Shown here piece by piece: positions 26,063 through 34,697 of a DNA stretch of 64,000 nt. The DNA comes from Clostridiales bacterium. Lineage in GTDB: Bacteria > Bacillota > Clostridia > Oscillospirales > Butyricicoccaceae. A model generated the notes under the pieces. It was given only the letters and a program-made list of their open reading frames with translations. It ran no database searches and was not told where the DNA came from. Positions within the stretch are counted from its first letter, which is position 1. Each line of letters opens with the position of its first letter. Position numbers and translations under genes: made by a program. The stretch spans positions 5,880 to 69,879 of the forward strand of contig JAHZFK010000015.1 in the NCBI GenBank assembly GCA_019421385.1, read 5' to 3'.

Positions 26063-27193
26063 ATGCATCCCTTTCTGACCAAAGTGGGCGGTTTTGTCCG
26101 GCGTGAGGCCGTTCTGGTCATTTCGCTTGCGTGCGCCCTGCTGTCCATGCTGGCCGTGCCGCCCGACGCGGCGTATGCCGGTTATATTGATCTGCGCGTG
26201 CTGTGCCTGTTGTTCTGCCTGATGGCGGTGGTGGCGGGTCTCCAGCAGTGTGGTTTGTTCACTGTGCTGGCGCAGCGCCTGCTGACCGGCCGCAAACAGC
26301 TGCGGCTGCTTTATCTTGCGCTGGTGCTGCTGCCGTTTTTCTGCTCCATGTTGATTACCAACGATGTGGCGCTCATCACATTTGTGCCGTTCACCGTGTT
26401 GGTGCTCAGCCATATCGACCGGATGGATGCGCTCATCCGCGTGGTCGTGCTGCAAACGCTGGCGGCGAACCTCGGCAGCATGGCGACGCCGGTCGGCAAT
26501 CCGCAAAATCTGTTTCTCTGCTCGTATTACGGATTAGGCTTTGGCGCGTTCCTGCGTGTCGTGCTGCCGCTGACGCTGGTCAGCCTGCTGGCGCTATCTG
26601 CGGCTGCGCTGTGGACGCGGGGCGAGACGATCGAAATCACGTTCCCCCAGCGCGAGCAAATCCGCCAGCCCCGCCTGTTTGCCCTGTTGTGCCTGCTGTT
26701 TGCGCTCTGCCTGCTGTCGGTTGTACATGTGCTGCATTACGGCATTGTAACCGCCGCAGTCGCTCTGTCGCTGCTGTTGTTCGCGCGCAGCCTGTTCGCG
26801 CGGGTCGATTATGCGCTTCTGCTGACCTTTGTCGGCTTTTTCATCTTTGCCGGCAACATCGGCCGCATCGAAGCGGTGCGCAATGTGTTGGAGATGCTGC
26901 TGGGGCGCAGCACTTACTGGACCAGTGTGCTGGCCAGTCAGATCATCAGCAATGTGCCAGCGGCGGTGCTGCTTTCCGGCTTTACCGACAATTGGAGCGC
27001 GCTGCTGGCGGGTGTGGACGTCGGCGGACTGGGCACGCCGATCGCGTCGCTGGCAAGCCTGATCTCGCTCAAGCTATACTTACGCGCGGAAAACGCCTCA
27101 CTGCCGCGGTATCTGTTAGTGTTCACGCTGGCTAACATCGCGGGACTGGTTCTCTTATCGGCTGCGGCGTTTTTGTTCGGCTGCGTCGGCTGA
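26063..27193 (+). CDS. SLC13/ArsB-like (ion transporter superfamily) carrier
   Basis: 376 residues, about ten transmembrane segments. Two helical-hairpin motifs typical of the superfamily are visible: LITNDVALITFVPFTVLV and SQIISNVPAAVLLSGF. Members move arsenite, dicarboxylates, citrate or sodium. Sequence alone does not settle the substrate. ATG at 26063 has GAGG upstream and a GTATAC palindrome just before. Single-gene transcript, ended by a terminator. Confidence 0.82.
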   Translation: MHPFLTKVGGFVRREAVLVISLACALLSMLAVPPDAAYAGYIDLRVLCLLFCLMAVVAGLQQCGLFTVLAQRLLTGRKQLRLLYLALVLLPFFCSMLITNDVALITFVPFTVLVLSHIDRMDALIRVVVLQTLAANLGSMATPVGNPQNLFLCSYYGLGFGAFLRVVLPLTLVSLLALSAAALWTRGETIEITFPQREQIRQPRLFALLCLLFALCLLSVVHVLHYGIVTAAVALSLLLFARSLFARVDYALLLTFVGFFIFAGNIGRIEAVRNVLEMLLGRSTYWTSVLASQIISNVPAAVLLSGFTDNWSALLAGVDVGGLGTPIASLASLISLKLYLRAENASLPRYLLVFTLANIAGLVLLSAAAFLFGCVG

Positions 27194-27215
27194 ATGTGAT
27201 CCCGAAGCAGTGATG

Positions 27216-27260
27216 CGCCGTCCTTTCTGCCTTTTTCGGCAAAGAGGACGGCGTTTTTTT
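27216..27260 (+). terminator. Carrier gene terminator
   Basis: CGCCGTCCTTT and AAAGAGGACGGCG (with an inner hairpin) followed by TTTTTTT. Confidence 0.8.
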
Positions 27261-27301
27261 GTCTTTCTGTGTCGTTCGCGGTCTGCGCAAAGCAAAATCC
27301 C

Positions 27302-27330
27302 TTGCGTATCGGGGTAAAAAAGGGTATACT
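27302..27330 (+). promoter_or_regulatory. nadE promoter
   Basis: TTGCGT (27302-27307), 17-bp spacer, TATACT (27325-27330). Confidence 0.6.
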
Positions 27331-27363
27331 AACCATATCTGAATTATCTGGAGGAATACTGGA

Positions 27364-29286
27364 ATGCAGGATGGATTTGTCAAAATCGCTGCCGCAACGC
27401 CCGATTTGCGGGTGGCGGACTGCGCCTATAACGCTTCCGAAATCATAGAGCAGGCAAAGCAGGCAGCCGCGAAGGGCGCGCGCCTGATCGTATTCCCCGA
27501 GCTTTGCCTGACCGGTTATACCTGCGGCGACCTGTTTTTGCAGCAGACGCTGCTGGACGGCGCACTGGATGCACTCGAGACGGTTTGCCGTGAGACGGCC
27601 AAGTTGCAGGCCGTCGTGCTGGTCGGCCTGCCGCTGCGTGTGCGTGGCAAGCTGTATAACTGCGCCGCTGTTTTGTGTGGGGGCGAAGTGCTGGCTTTTG
27701 TGCCCAAGCAGCATCTGCCCAACTATTCCGAGTTTTATGAGCAGCGCCACTTTGTTTCGGGCGAACTGCTTGACGGCATGGAGGGCGTTACCGTACGGAA
27801 CGGCAGCGGTGAGGCCGTCTGCGTGCCGGTTATGACCGGACAGGTATTCACCTGCGAGGATGCGCCGCTGTTCACCTTCGGTGTGGAAATCTGTGAGGAT
27901 CTGTGGGTGCCCAATCCGCCGTCCACCATGCTGGCACAGGGCGGCGCGTATATTATCGTCAATCCGTCCGCTTCGGATGAAATCATCGGCAAAGCGTCTT
28001 ACCGCCGCGACCTGGTGCGGCAGCAGTCCGGACGGCTGCTGTGCGCCTACCTGTATGCGGATGCAGGCTTTGGTGAGTCCACACAGGACTTAGTGTTCGC
28101 CGGACACAACCTAATCGCGGAAAACGGCGCGCTGCTGGCTGAAAGCCGCATGTTTACCCACGGCATCACCTATGCGGATATTGATTTGCAGCGTCTGGCA
28201 CACGAGCGCCAACGCATGAACACCTTCCAGAGCGTGCCGACGGGCGAATTCTCTTTCCGTCTGCCCATGTCGGACTGCGATCTGACCGACCGCAGCTTCC
28301 CGCGCACTCCGTTCGTCCCTGCAAATAAAGCGCTGCGCGACGAGCGCTGCGAGGAGATTTTGACCTTGCAAGCCACCGGCCTTGCCACCCGTCTGCGCCA
28401 TACGCACGCGAAAACCGCGGTGATCGGCCTGTCGGGCGGGCTGGATTCCACGCTTGCGCTCATCGTCACGGTGCACGCGTTTGATATGCTGGGGATGGAT
28501 CGCAAAGGCATTCTCGCGGTGACCATGCCCTGCTTCGGCACGACCGCGCGCACGCGCGGCAACGCGGAAAAGCTGGCGGACGCGTATGGCGTAACGCTCC
28601 AAACCGTGGATATCAAAGCCGCAGTCGACCAGCACTTTGCCGACATCGGCCAAAGCAAGGAAGATTTGTCCGTCACCTTTGAGAACGGGCAGGCGCGTAT
28701 GCGCACGCTGGTGCTGATGAACCTTGCCAACAAGCATGGCGGCATGGTGGTCGGCACGGGCGACCTGTCCGAGCTGGCGCTTGGCTGGGCGACCTATAAC
28801 GGCGACCATATGAGTATGTACGGCGTCAACGCCTCCATCCCCAAGACGCTGGTGCGCTATCTGGTGGCATACGAAGCAGATCGCACGCTGGGCGAGTTGA
28901 GCGACGTGCTGTGCGACGTGCTGGATACGCCGGTCTCCCCCGAACTGCTGCCGCCCAAGGACGGCGAGATCAGCCAGAAAACCGAGGATTTGGTCGGCCC
29001 GTATGAGCTGCATGACTTTTTCCTCTATTATATGCTGCGCTTCGGCTATCCGCCGCGCAAGATCTACCGCATCGCGCGCAAGACCTTTGCGGGTGTTTAT
29101 GACGACGCGACCATCAAAAAGTGGCTGACCACCTTCCTGCGCCGCTTCTTCTCGCAGCAGTTCAAGCGTTCCTGCCTGCCGGACGGCCCCAAGGTCGGTA
29201 CGATCACGCTCTCGCCCCGCGGCGATTGGCGTATGCCATCCGATGCATGTGCAACGCTCTGGCTGCGTGAAGCAGAAAACCTGTAA
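27364..29286 (+). CDS. nadE: Glutamine-dependent NAD+ synthetase
   Basis: Last step of NAD synthesis: amidates nicotinic acid adenine dinucleotide. 640 residues with two domains. The N-terminal glutaminase (nitrilase fold) shows Glu in VFPELCLTGY, Lys in FVPKQHLPNY and Cys in VEICEDLWVP. The C-terminal synthetase has the PP-loop GLSGGLDSTLALIV and GTGDLSELALGWATYNGDH. A tunnel carries ammonia between them. GGAGG lies upstream. vanZ-like and tyrA genes follow closely. Confidence 0.97.
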   Translation: MQDGFVKIAAATPDLRVADCAYNASEIIEQAKQAAAKGARLIVFPELCLTGYTCGDLFLQQTLLDGALDALETVCRETAKLQAVVLVGLPLRVRGKLYNCAAVLCGGEVLAFVPKQHLPNYSEFYEQRHFVSGELLDGMEGVTVRNGSGEAVCVPVMTGQVFTCEDAPLFTFGVEICEDLWVPNPPSTMLAQGGAYIIVNPSASDEIIGKASYRRDLVRQQSGRLLCAYLYADAGFGESTQDLVFAGHNLIAENGALLAESRMFTHGITYADIDLQRLAHERQRMNTFQSVPTGEFSFRLPMSDCDLTDRSFPRTPFVPANKALRDERCEEILTLQATGLATRLRHTHAKTAVIGLSGGLDSTLALIVTVHAFDMLGMDRKGILAVTMPCFGTTARTRGNAEKLADAYGVTLQTVDIKAAVDQHFADIGQSKEDLSVTFENGQARMRTLVLMNLANKHGGMVVGTGDLSELALGWATYNGDHMSMYGVNASIPKTLVRYLVAYEADRTLGELSDVLCDVLDTPVSPELLPPKDGEISQKTEDLVGPYELHDFFLYYMLRFGYPPRKIYRIARKTFAGVYDDATIKKWLTTFLRRFFSQQFKRSCLPDGPKVGTITLSPRGDWRMPSDACATLWLREAENL

Positions 29287-29303
29287 GAAAGGGAAAACCT
29301 GTT

Positions 29304-29960
29304 TTGAAGACCCTGATTCGCAGGCTGGCGGTCGTTGCGACCGCCGTCCTGCTTTGCTTTAACCTATATTATGAGCTGGCGCCGGGCTATATCGTCGGGC
29401 CGGAGCAGAAATTCGCATTCGCCGCGGCGTTTGTTGTGCTGCTCGGTATTGCGCTGTTTTACGGCGTGCCCAAGGGCGCGCGCGGCAAACGGCGGCATGA
29501 CTATATGCTGCTGCTGTTCTGGTACTATCTTTGGGTGCTGGCGAACGTGTTGTTTTTCGACAATGCGTTTGGCCGCGGCCTGTCGATGCACGCGACGTTC
29601 GAAAAGGTCAATCTTGAACCGCTGCGCACCATCAAAAACTACCTCATTGCCTATGGCTACGGCAATATCTCGCTGCGGCTGGTCATTTTGAATCTGCTGG
29701 GCAATCTGGTTGCGTTCGCGCCGATGGGCGTATTCCTGCCCGCGCTGTTCCGCTGGCAGCGCAGCATCTTTTTCTTTGCGGCGACGCTCACGCTCGGCAT
29801 CACGGCAGTCGAGGTTGCGCAGGTCTACACGGGCGCAGGCTCGTGCGACGTAGACGACTTGATTTTGAACCTTGCCGGCGCGCTGATCGTGTTCATTATC
29901 TGCCGCATTACCCCGATTTGGCGGCATATTTGCCGCGTTAACCCTCGGAATAAGGAGTGA
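29304..29960 (+). CDS. VanZ-family membrane protein
   Basis: 218 residues with five or six hydrophobic segments. The VanZ-like signatures NLLGNLVAFAPMGVFLPALF and TAVEVAQVYTGAGSCDVDDLILNLAGALI are clear. VanZ raises teicoplanin resistance in enterococci, but most family members are of unknown function. The start is a TTG at 29304 with AAAGGG upstream. It is 17 bp after nadE and 5 bp before tyrA. Confidence 0.85.
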   Translation: MKTLIRRLAVVATAVLLCFNLYYELAPGYIVGPEQKFAFAAAFVVLLGIALFYGVPKGARGKRRHDYMLLLFWYYLWVLANVLFFDNAFGRGLSMHATFEKVNLEPLRTIKNYLIAYGYGNISLRLVILNLLGNLVAFAPMGVFLPALFRWQRSIFFFAATLTLGITAVEVAQVYTGAGSCDVDDLILNLAGALIVFIICRITPIWRHICRVNPRNKE

Positions 29961-29965
29961 CCCCC

Positions 29966-30802
29966 ATGTTTGACACCGTACTCATTGCCGGTCTCGGCCT
30001 GATGGGCGGCTCGATGGCCAAGGCCATCAAGGCGCGCACACTCAGTCGCGTGCTCGGCTGGAACCGCACCCGCCGCACCGCCGAACAGGCGCTCGCAGAC
30101 GGCTCGATTGACGCAATCGCCACCGAAGCGCTTTACAAGGAAGCCGATCTGGTCATCATCGGCCTATATCCGCAGGCGACGGTGGACTGGCTGCTGGAGA
30201 ACATGCCCAAGCTCAAAAAAGGCTGCGTCGTGGTCGATATGGTCGGCGTCAAGCAGTTTATGGTCGACCAGCTGGAGCAGGCCGCGCTTGACGCGGGCGT
30301 TCACTTTGTCGGCGGACACCCGATGGCAGGACGCGAGTTTTCCGGCCTTGACTTTGCGCTGCCGACGCTGTTTGACGGCGCAAGCATGATTTTTGTACCG
30401 ACCCAGAGCAGCACCGAACGGGTGCTCGAACAGCTGGAAGCGTATTTCATGTCGCTCGGCTTCGGGCAGACCGTGCGCTGCACTGCCGCGCAGCACGATA
30501 AAATGATCGCATTCACCTCGCAGCTGGCGCATGTTGTGTCCTCGGCCTACATCAAAAGCCCGGAGGCGGATAAGCACAATGGCTACTCCGCGGGCAGCTA
30601 CAAGGATTTGACCCGCGTGGCCAAGCTCAACGAAACCATGTGGAGCGAGTTGTTTTTGTGCAACGCTGAGTCGCTTGCCGCTGCGACCGACGAGATCAAC
30701 ACGCATCTGGATGAATACCGCCGCGCCATCCGCGCGGGCGACCGCGAACAACTGACCACGCTGCTGCGCGATGGCCGCGAACGCAAGGAAAGACTGGGAT
30801 AA
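29966..30802 (+). CDS. tyrA: Prephenate dehydrogenase
   Basis: Oxidises prephenate to 4-hydroxyphenylpyruvate in tyrosine synthesis. 278 residues. Rossmann motif IAGLGLMGGSMAKAI at the N terminus, catalytic His in VGGHPMAGREFSG, and the C-terminal dimerisation helices. The ATG at 29966 follows AGGAG at eight bases, better than the GTG three codons earlier. No ACT domain, so allosteric tyrosine control is probably absent. Confidence 0.93.
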   Translation: MFDTVLIAGLGLMGGSMAKAIKARTLSRVLGWNRTRRTAEQALADGSIDAIATEALYKEADLVIIGLYPQATVDWLLENMPKLKKGCVVVDMVGVKQFMVDQLEQAALDAGVHFVGGHPMAGREFSGLDFALPTLFDGASMIFVPTQSSTERVLEQLEAYFMSLGFGQTVRCTAAQHDKMIAFTSQLAHVVSSAYIKSPEADKHNGYSAGSYKDLTRVAKLNETMWSELFLCNAESLAAATDEINTHLDEYRRAIRAGDREQLTTLLRDGRERKERLG

Positions 30803-30803
30803 T

Positions 30804-30832
30804 AAAAACCGCCCTTCGGGGCGGTTTTTTTT
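30804..30832. terminator. tyrA / helical protein bidirectional terminator
   Basis: AAAAACCGCCC TTCG GGGCGGTTTTTTT. Confidence 0.9.
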
Positions 30833-30851
30833 GTGGGAAAACGCGATACAA

Positions 30852-31286
30852 TTACAAGAATGCTTGCATCTGATCGGTCAGCTGCTCTTCCAGATGAATG
30901 AGCCGCTTGGTGATGTCCTTTGTCTTTTCGCTGGCGGCCTTGTACTGGTTGAGGTAACGGTTCAGCGATTTGACGCCCATATTGCAGCCGTCCGTCATCA
31001 GATCGGCAATGGTGTGATCGGATTCGTCCATGCCCAACTTGACATTGGTTTTCATCCACGACATGCCCTTGGCGATCGGGTTGGGTTCCTTGCCGTCGTC
31101 GTGGTATTCGTCCAGTAAGACTTGTATTTCATCCTGCAATTGGACATGCTCGTTCCGGCATTTCTCCAGATCCTGACGAAGCGTATCGCTTTTGACATAT
31201 TCCAGCACTTCGTCAATCGAGGCAACGCCCATTTTGATGCCCGCGTCACATTTCCGCAGCAGCTTGATCGTATCCTGCTCGACCAT
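30852..31286 (-). CDS. Four-helix-bundle protein (DUF2383/ferritin-like)
   Basis: 144 residues, nearly all helical and charged, no signal peptide. Two related halves: MGVASIDEVLEYV and MGVKSLNRYLNQY occur at matching places. The pattern resembles ferritin-like DUF2383-type proteins, some of which are linked to spores, but clear metal ligands are not obvious. Divergent from the spoVA operon (144 bp between starts), which suggests a sporulation role (inference). Start ATG 31286. Confidence 0.6.
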   Translation of the reverse strand: MVEQDTIKLLRKCDAGIKMGVASIDEVLEYVKSDTLRQDLEKCRNEHVQLQDEIQVLLDEYHDDGKEPNPIAKGMSWMKTNVKLGMDESDHTIADLMTDGCNMGVKSLNRYLNQYKAASEKTKDITKRLIHLEEQLTDQMQAFL

Positions 31287-31374
31287 CGTTTGCTCTCTCC
31301 TTTGCTTTGCTGAGATAGCATCAGTATGTGCAGTTGCAAGTCAATCGTACTTGTGCGCAATCTGTTGCTTGCAA

Positions 31375-31404
31375 TGGATAAATTTCCGTCTGCTGCACAA
31401 AATA
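31375..31404 (+). promoter_or_regulatory. Possible sigma-G type promoter of spoVA
   Basis: TGGATA (31375-31380), 17-bp spacer, CAAAATA (31398-31404), close to the forespore consensus TGMATA / CATACTA. 26 bp before the spoVAC start. Confidence 0.5.
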
Positions 31405-31430
31405 GCACAAACATCGGAAGGAGCATGAGT

Positions 31431-31883
31431 ATGAAGCTGGATAAGCAGAGCTATCAGCGGCTGCTGGAACAGAAAAGCCCGCCGTCGCCGCTGCCGCTCG
31501 ACTGCCTTAAGGCGTTTTTGTTCGGCGGCGCGATCTGCACGGTGGGCGAAGCGGTGAGCAACTTCTGGCAGTGGCGCGGACTGGAAACCACGGATGCCGC
31601 CGCCGCGACCTCGATCACGATGGTGTTCCTCGGCGCGTTGCTGACCTGCCTGCATCTATATGAAAAGCTGGCCAAGCACGCGGGCGCGGGCACGATCGTG
31701 CCGATTACCGGCTTTGCCAATTCGATCGTCTCGCCTGCGATGGAATTCAAAAGCGAGGGACTGGTGCTCGGCGTGGGGGCAAAGCTGTTTGTCATTGCCG
31801 GGCCGGTGCTGACCTACGGTATTTCAGCCAGCGTGATCTATGGACTGATCCTTGTGCTGCTGGGAGGGGGCGGCGGCGCATGA
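31431..31883 (+). CDS. spoVAC: Stage V sporulation protein AC
   Basis: Membrane subunit of the SpoVA channel that moves dipicolinic acid and calcium into the spore and releases it at germination. 150 residues, several transmembrane segments, with signature CLKAFLFGGAICTVGEA and AGAGTIVPITGFANSIVSPAMEFKSEG. The second ATG (31431) is correctly spaced from GGAAGGAG, the first (31425) is too close. Its end overlaps spoVAD by four bases. Confidence 0.96.
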   Translation: MKLDKQSYQRLLEQKSPPSPLPLDCLKAFLFGGAICTVGEAVSNFWQWRGLETTDAAAATSITMVFLGALLTCLHLYEKLAKHAGAGTIVPITGFANSIVSPAMEFKSEGLVLGVGAKLFVIAGPVLTYGISASVIYGLILVLLGGGGGA

Positions 31884-32896
31884 TCGAACGCATCGGACAG
31901 CGCACGCTTCATCTGACAAGCCGCCCCTATCTGATCGCGCACGCGGCGGCTGTCGGCAAAAAGGAAGGCGAAGGCCCGCTCGGTTCTTTTTTCGACTTTG
32001 TCACCAAGGACGACCGCATGAAGCAGAAATCGTGGGAACTGGCGGAAAGTGCGCTGCAAAAGACCGCAATCAATCTGGCGCTGCACAAGGCCGGGCTGCA
32101 AAGGGGTGAACTGGACGTCATCCTTGCGGGCGATCTGCTCAACCAGTGTACTGGTTCGTTCCTCGCCTCGGTCGACTCGGACACCCCCTATCTCGGACAG
32201 TACGGCGCGTGCTCGACCATGGCGCAAGGACTGGCGCTGGGCGGCTGTCTGGTCGAGGGCGGAGCGGCACGCCGCCTGCTGGCGGCAGCTTCCTCGCATT
32301 TCTGCTCGGCTGAGCGGCAGTACCGTTTCCCACTGGCCTACGGCGGTCAGCGCGCCCCCACCGCGCAGTGGACAGCGACCGCCGCGGGCGCGGCGGTGCT
32401 GGGTGCGCGCGGGACAGGCCGCATCCGACTGACGCACGTCCTGTTCGGCAAGATGGTCGAACTGGGCGTCAAGGACGCGAACAACATGGGCGCGGCGATG
32501 GCGCCTGCGGCTTACGATACGCTTTCCACCCTGCTTGCTGACCTCGGTGCGCAGCCAACCGACTTTGACTGCATTGTGACCGGCGACCTTGGCCATGTCG
32601 GCGCGGATCTGCTGCTGACGCTGCTCCGCACGGACGGGATTGACCTGTCCCCGGTTTACTCGGACTGCGGCAGCCTGCTGTTCGGGGACGAACAGGACGC
32701 ACATGCGGGCGCTTCGGGCTGCGGTTGTTCGGCGGCTGTGCTATGCGGGCCGCTGCTGCGCGACATGCAGGCCGGAAAGATTCGGCGGCTGGTTTTCGCG
32801 GGCACGGGCGCGATGATGAGCCCGACCTCGGTGCAGCAGGGTCAGCCAATCGCGGGCATCTGCCACGCGGTCGTGATCGAAAGGAGCGACGCATGA
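31880..32896 (+). CDS. spoVAD: Stage V sporulation protein AD
   Basis: Peripheral dipicolinate-binding subunit, with a thiolase-like fold. 338 residues. Family blocks: LTSRPYLIAHAAAVGKKEGEG, GDLLNQC, PYLGQYGACSTMAQGL, and CGCSAAVLCGPLL. ATG overlaps the spoVAC stop (ATGA), and its own stop overlaps spoVAE in the same way, so the three are translationally coupled. Confidence 0.96.
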   Translation: MIERIGQRTLHLTSRPYLIAHAAAVGKKEGEGPLGSFFDFVTKDDRMKQKSWELAESALQKTAINLALHKAGLQRGELDVILAGDLLNQCTGSFLASVDSDTPYLGQYGACSTMAQGLALGGCLVEGGAARRLLAAASSHFCSAERQYRFPLAYGGQRAPTAQWTATAAGAAVLGARGTGRIRLTHVLFGKMVELGVKDANNMGAAMAPAAYDTLSTLLADLGAQPTDFDCIVTGDLGHVGADLLLTLLRTDGIDLSPVYSDCGSLLFGDEQDAHAGASGCGCSAAVLCGPLLRDMQAGKIRRLVFAGTGAMMSPTSVQQGQPIAGICHAVVIERSDA

Positions 32897-33258
32897 ACTG
32901 GATGGAATATGTCAACGCCTTCTGGGTAGGCGGCGCGATCTGCGCGCTTTGTCAGGTGTTCATTGACAAGACCAAGCTGACTCCCGCGCGCATTCTGGTC
33001 AGTCTGGTGGTGCTGGGTGTTGCGCTGCAAGCCCTCGGCCTGTACCAGCCGGTCGTAGACTATGCGGGCGCAGGCGCGACCATTCCCCTCTTGGGCTTCG
33101 GCTACTCGCTGGCAAAGGGTGTGGCGAAGGCCGTTGCGGAAAGCGGTCTGCTGGGCGCGTTCACCGGCGGTGTGACGGGTGCGGCGGGTGGTATCGCAGC
33201 GGCGATTGTGTTTGGTTGCCTGTTCGCGCTCATTGCACGGCCCAAATCCCGCTCCTGA
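32893..33258 (+). CDS. spoVAE: Stage V sporulation protein AE
   Basis: 121 residues, membrane subunit related to SpoVAC: FWVGGAICALCQVFIDKTKLTPARILVSLV and AGAGATIPLLGFGYSLAKG. Completes the C-D-E core of the SpoVA channel. The other spoVA genes (A, B, F) are not here, as is common in clostridia. Confidence 0.95.
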   Translation: MNWMEYVNAFWVGGAICALCQVFIDKTKLTPARILVSLVVLGVALQALGLYQPVVDYAGAGATIPLLGFGYSLAKGVAKAVAESGLLGAFTGGVTGAAGGIAAAIVFGCLFALIARPKSRS

Positions 33259-33262
33259 GCGC

Positions 33263-33291
33263 TTGCGGACAAGGGCAAACCCCGGTATAAT
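33263..33291 (+). promoter_or_regulatory. dus promoter
   Basis: TTGCGG (33263-33268), 17-bp spacer, TATAAT (33286-33291). Confidence 0.6.
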
Positions 33292-33323
33292 AGACAGCAG
33301 AATGAAAAGAACGAGGTTTGCCC

Positions 33324-34292
33324 ATGCGTTACTATTTTGCCCCGATGGAGGGCGTGACCGACGCGGTCTACCGCCGCACGCACCACGAATATTTCCCGGG
33401 GATTGACAAATATTTTATGCCGTTTATCACCCCGACCACCGTCGAACGCTTCACGCCGCGCCAAAAGCGCGACATTGCGCCCGAGGCCAACGCAGGCGTG
33501 CCCGCTGTGCCGCAGCTGCTGACTAAATCCGCCGCAGACTGCATATGGGCGGCGAACGCGCTGGCTGATATGGGTTATGCGGAGGTCAATCTCAACCTTG
33601 GCTGTCCGTCCGGTACGGTGACGGCGAAAGGCAAGGGGGCGGGCTTTCTGGCCGACCCGGACGCGCTGGACCGCTTTCTGGACGCGGTGTTCTCCGCCAC
33701 TCATGCGCGCATTTCGATCAAAACGCGGCTGGGGATGCACGACCCGACGGAATTTGCGCGACTGCTGGAGATCTATAACCGCTATCCGGTTGCGGAACTG
33801 ACCATCCACCCGCGGGTGCGGCAGGATTTTTATAAAGGCACGGTACGCGAAGCGGATTTTGCCGCCGCCCTACCCTGCTGCCACATGCCGGTATGCTACA
33901 ACGGCGATGTTGTGACGGAAAAAGATGCACAGGCTGTCGAAACGCGCTATCCCGGTTTGCCTGCGGTGATGATCGGACGCGGGTTGATCGGCGACCCTTC
34001 GCTCGTCACCCGCCTGCGCGGTGGGCCACGCGCGGAGCGCGAAACGCTGCATGCGTTCCATGATGCGTTGTATACGCGCTACTGCGAAGCATTTGGCGAC
34101 GCGCGCATCGCCATGCTGCGCATGAAAGAGATTTGGTTCTATCATCTGAACCTGTTTGAAGATAGCGAAAAGCACGGCAAACGGCTCAAAAAAGCTACTG
34201 ATCCGTGCGCCTACGAGGATGCGGCGGCGGCCATCTTCCGTGACCTTACAGTGCGGGAGAATATCGTCCCCGGCTGGTTCCGCCCGGCATAA
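33324..34292 (+). CDS. dus: tRNA-dihydrouridine synthase
   Basis: Flavoenzyme that reduces uridines in the tRNA D-loop. 322 residues. N-terminal FAPMEGVTDAVYR, catalytic Cys in NLNLGCPSGTVTAKGKGAGFL, phosphate-binding YNGDVVTEKDA and MIGRGLIGDPSL. Which uridine is modified cannot be read from sequence. The ATG at 33324 with GAGG upstream is used. Confidence 0.92.
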   Translation: MRYYFAPMEGVTDAVYRRTHHEYFPGIDKYFMPFITPTTVERFTPRQKRDIAPEANAGVPAVPQLLTKSAADCIWAANALADMGYAEVNLNLGCPSGTVTAKGKGAGFLADPDALDRFLDAVFSATHARISIKTRLGMHDPTEFARLLEIYNRYPVAELTIHPRVRQDFYKGTVREADFAAALPCCHMPVCYNGDVVTEKDAQAVETRYPGLPAVMIGRGLIGDPSLVTRLRGGPRAERETLHAFHDALYTRYCEAFGDARIAMLRMKEIWFYHLNLFEDSEKHGKRLKKATDPCAYEDAAAAIFRDLTVRENIVPGWFRPA

Positions 34293-34421
34293 GAATGAAC
34301 AACGGCTCCCCTCCAAAAAGGAAGGGAGCCGTTTTGATATGGTCAAATGAGAAAATCCCGTTTATTGGACAACCTCTGCGCTACAATGATAGCATCAACC
34401 AGAGAAGCGGAGGGATTTTTC

Positions 34422-34664
34422 ATGCGAAACAAATTGGGGCGAACCTTGCAAGTGTTGAGCGGCTTGCTGACGATGCTGCTTGCAGGGGCGTCGGATATGG
34501 GACAAATCGGGGCATACGGACTGACTGCGGGACTGTTTGGCGCGATACTGCTGTTTTTTATCGGCCGAGAATTGCTGCGGCAACGGCATTTCTCCCCGCA
34601 TCATCGCATGACGGCTGTCATTCCTCTGCCGGACGATCCGCGCACGCCTTATGGCGTGCAATGA
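34422..34664 (+). CDS. Small membrane protein
   Basis: 80 residues with two transmembrane helices (TLQVLSGLLTMLLAGASDMG and GAYGLTAGLFGAILLFFIGREL) and a short proline-containing cytoplasmic tail. GGAGGG before the ATG at 34422 and a strong terminator after the stop indicate a real gene. I do not recognise a family. Confidence 0.65.
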   Translation: MRNKLGRTLQVLSGLLTMLLAGASDMGQIGAYGLTAGLFGAILLFFIGRELLRQRHFSPHHRMTAVIPLPDDPRTPYGVQ

Positions 34665-34693
34665 AAAAAGCAGGCGCATTTGCGCCTGCTTTT
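34665..34693. terminator. Small membrane protein / PBP bidirectional terminator
   Basis: AAAAGCAGGCGCA TT TGCGCCTGCTTTT, between convergent genes. Confidence 0.85.
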
Positions 34694-34697
34694 GCCG

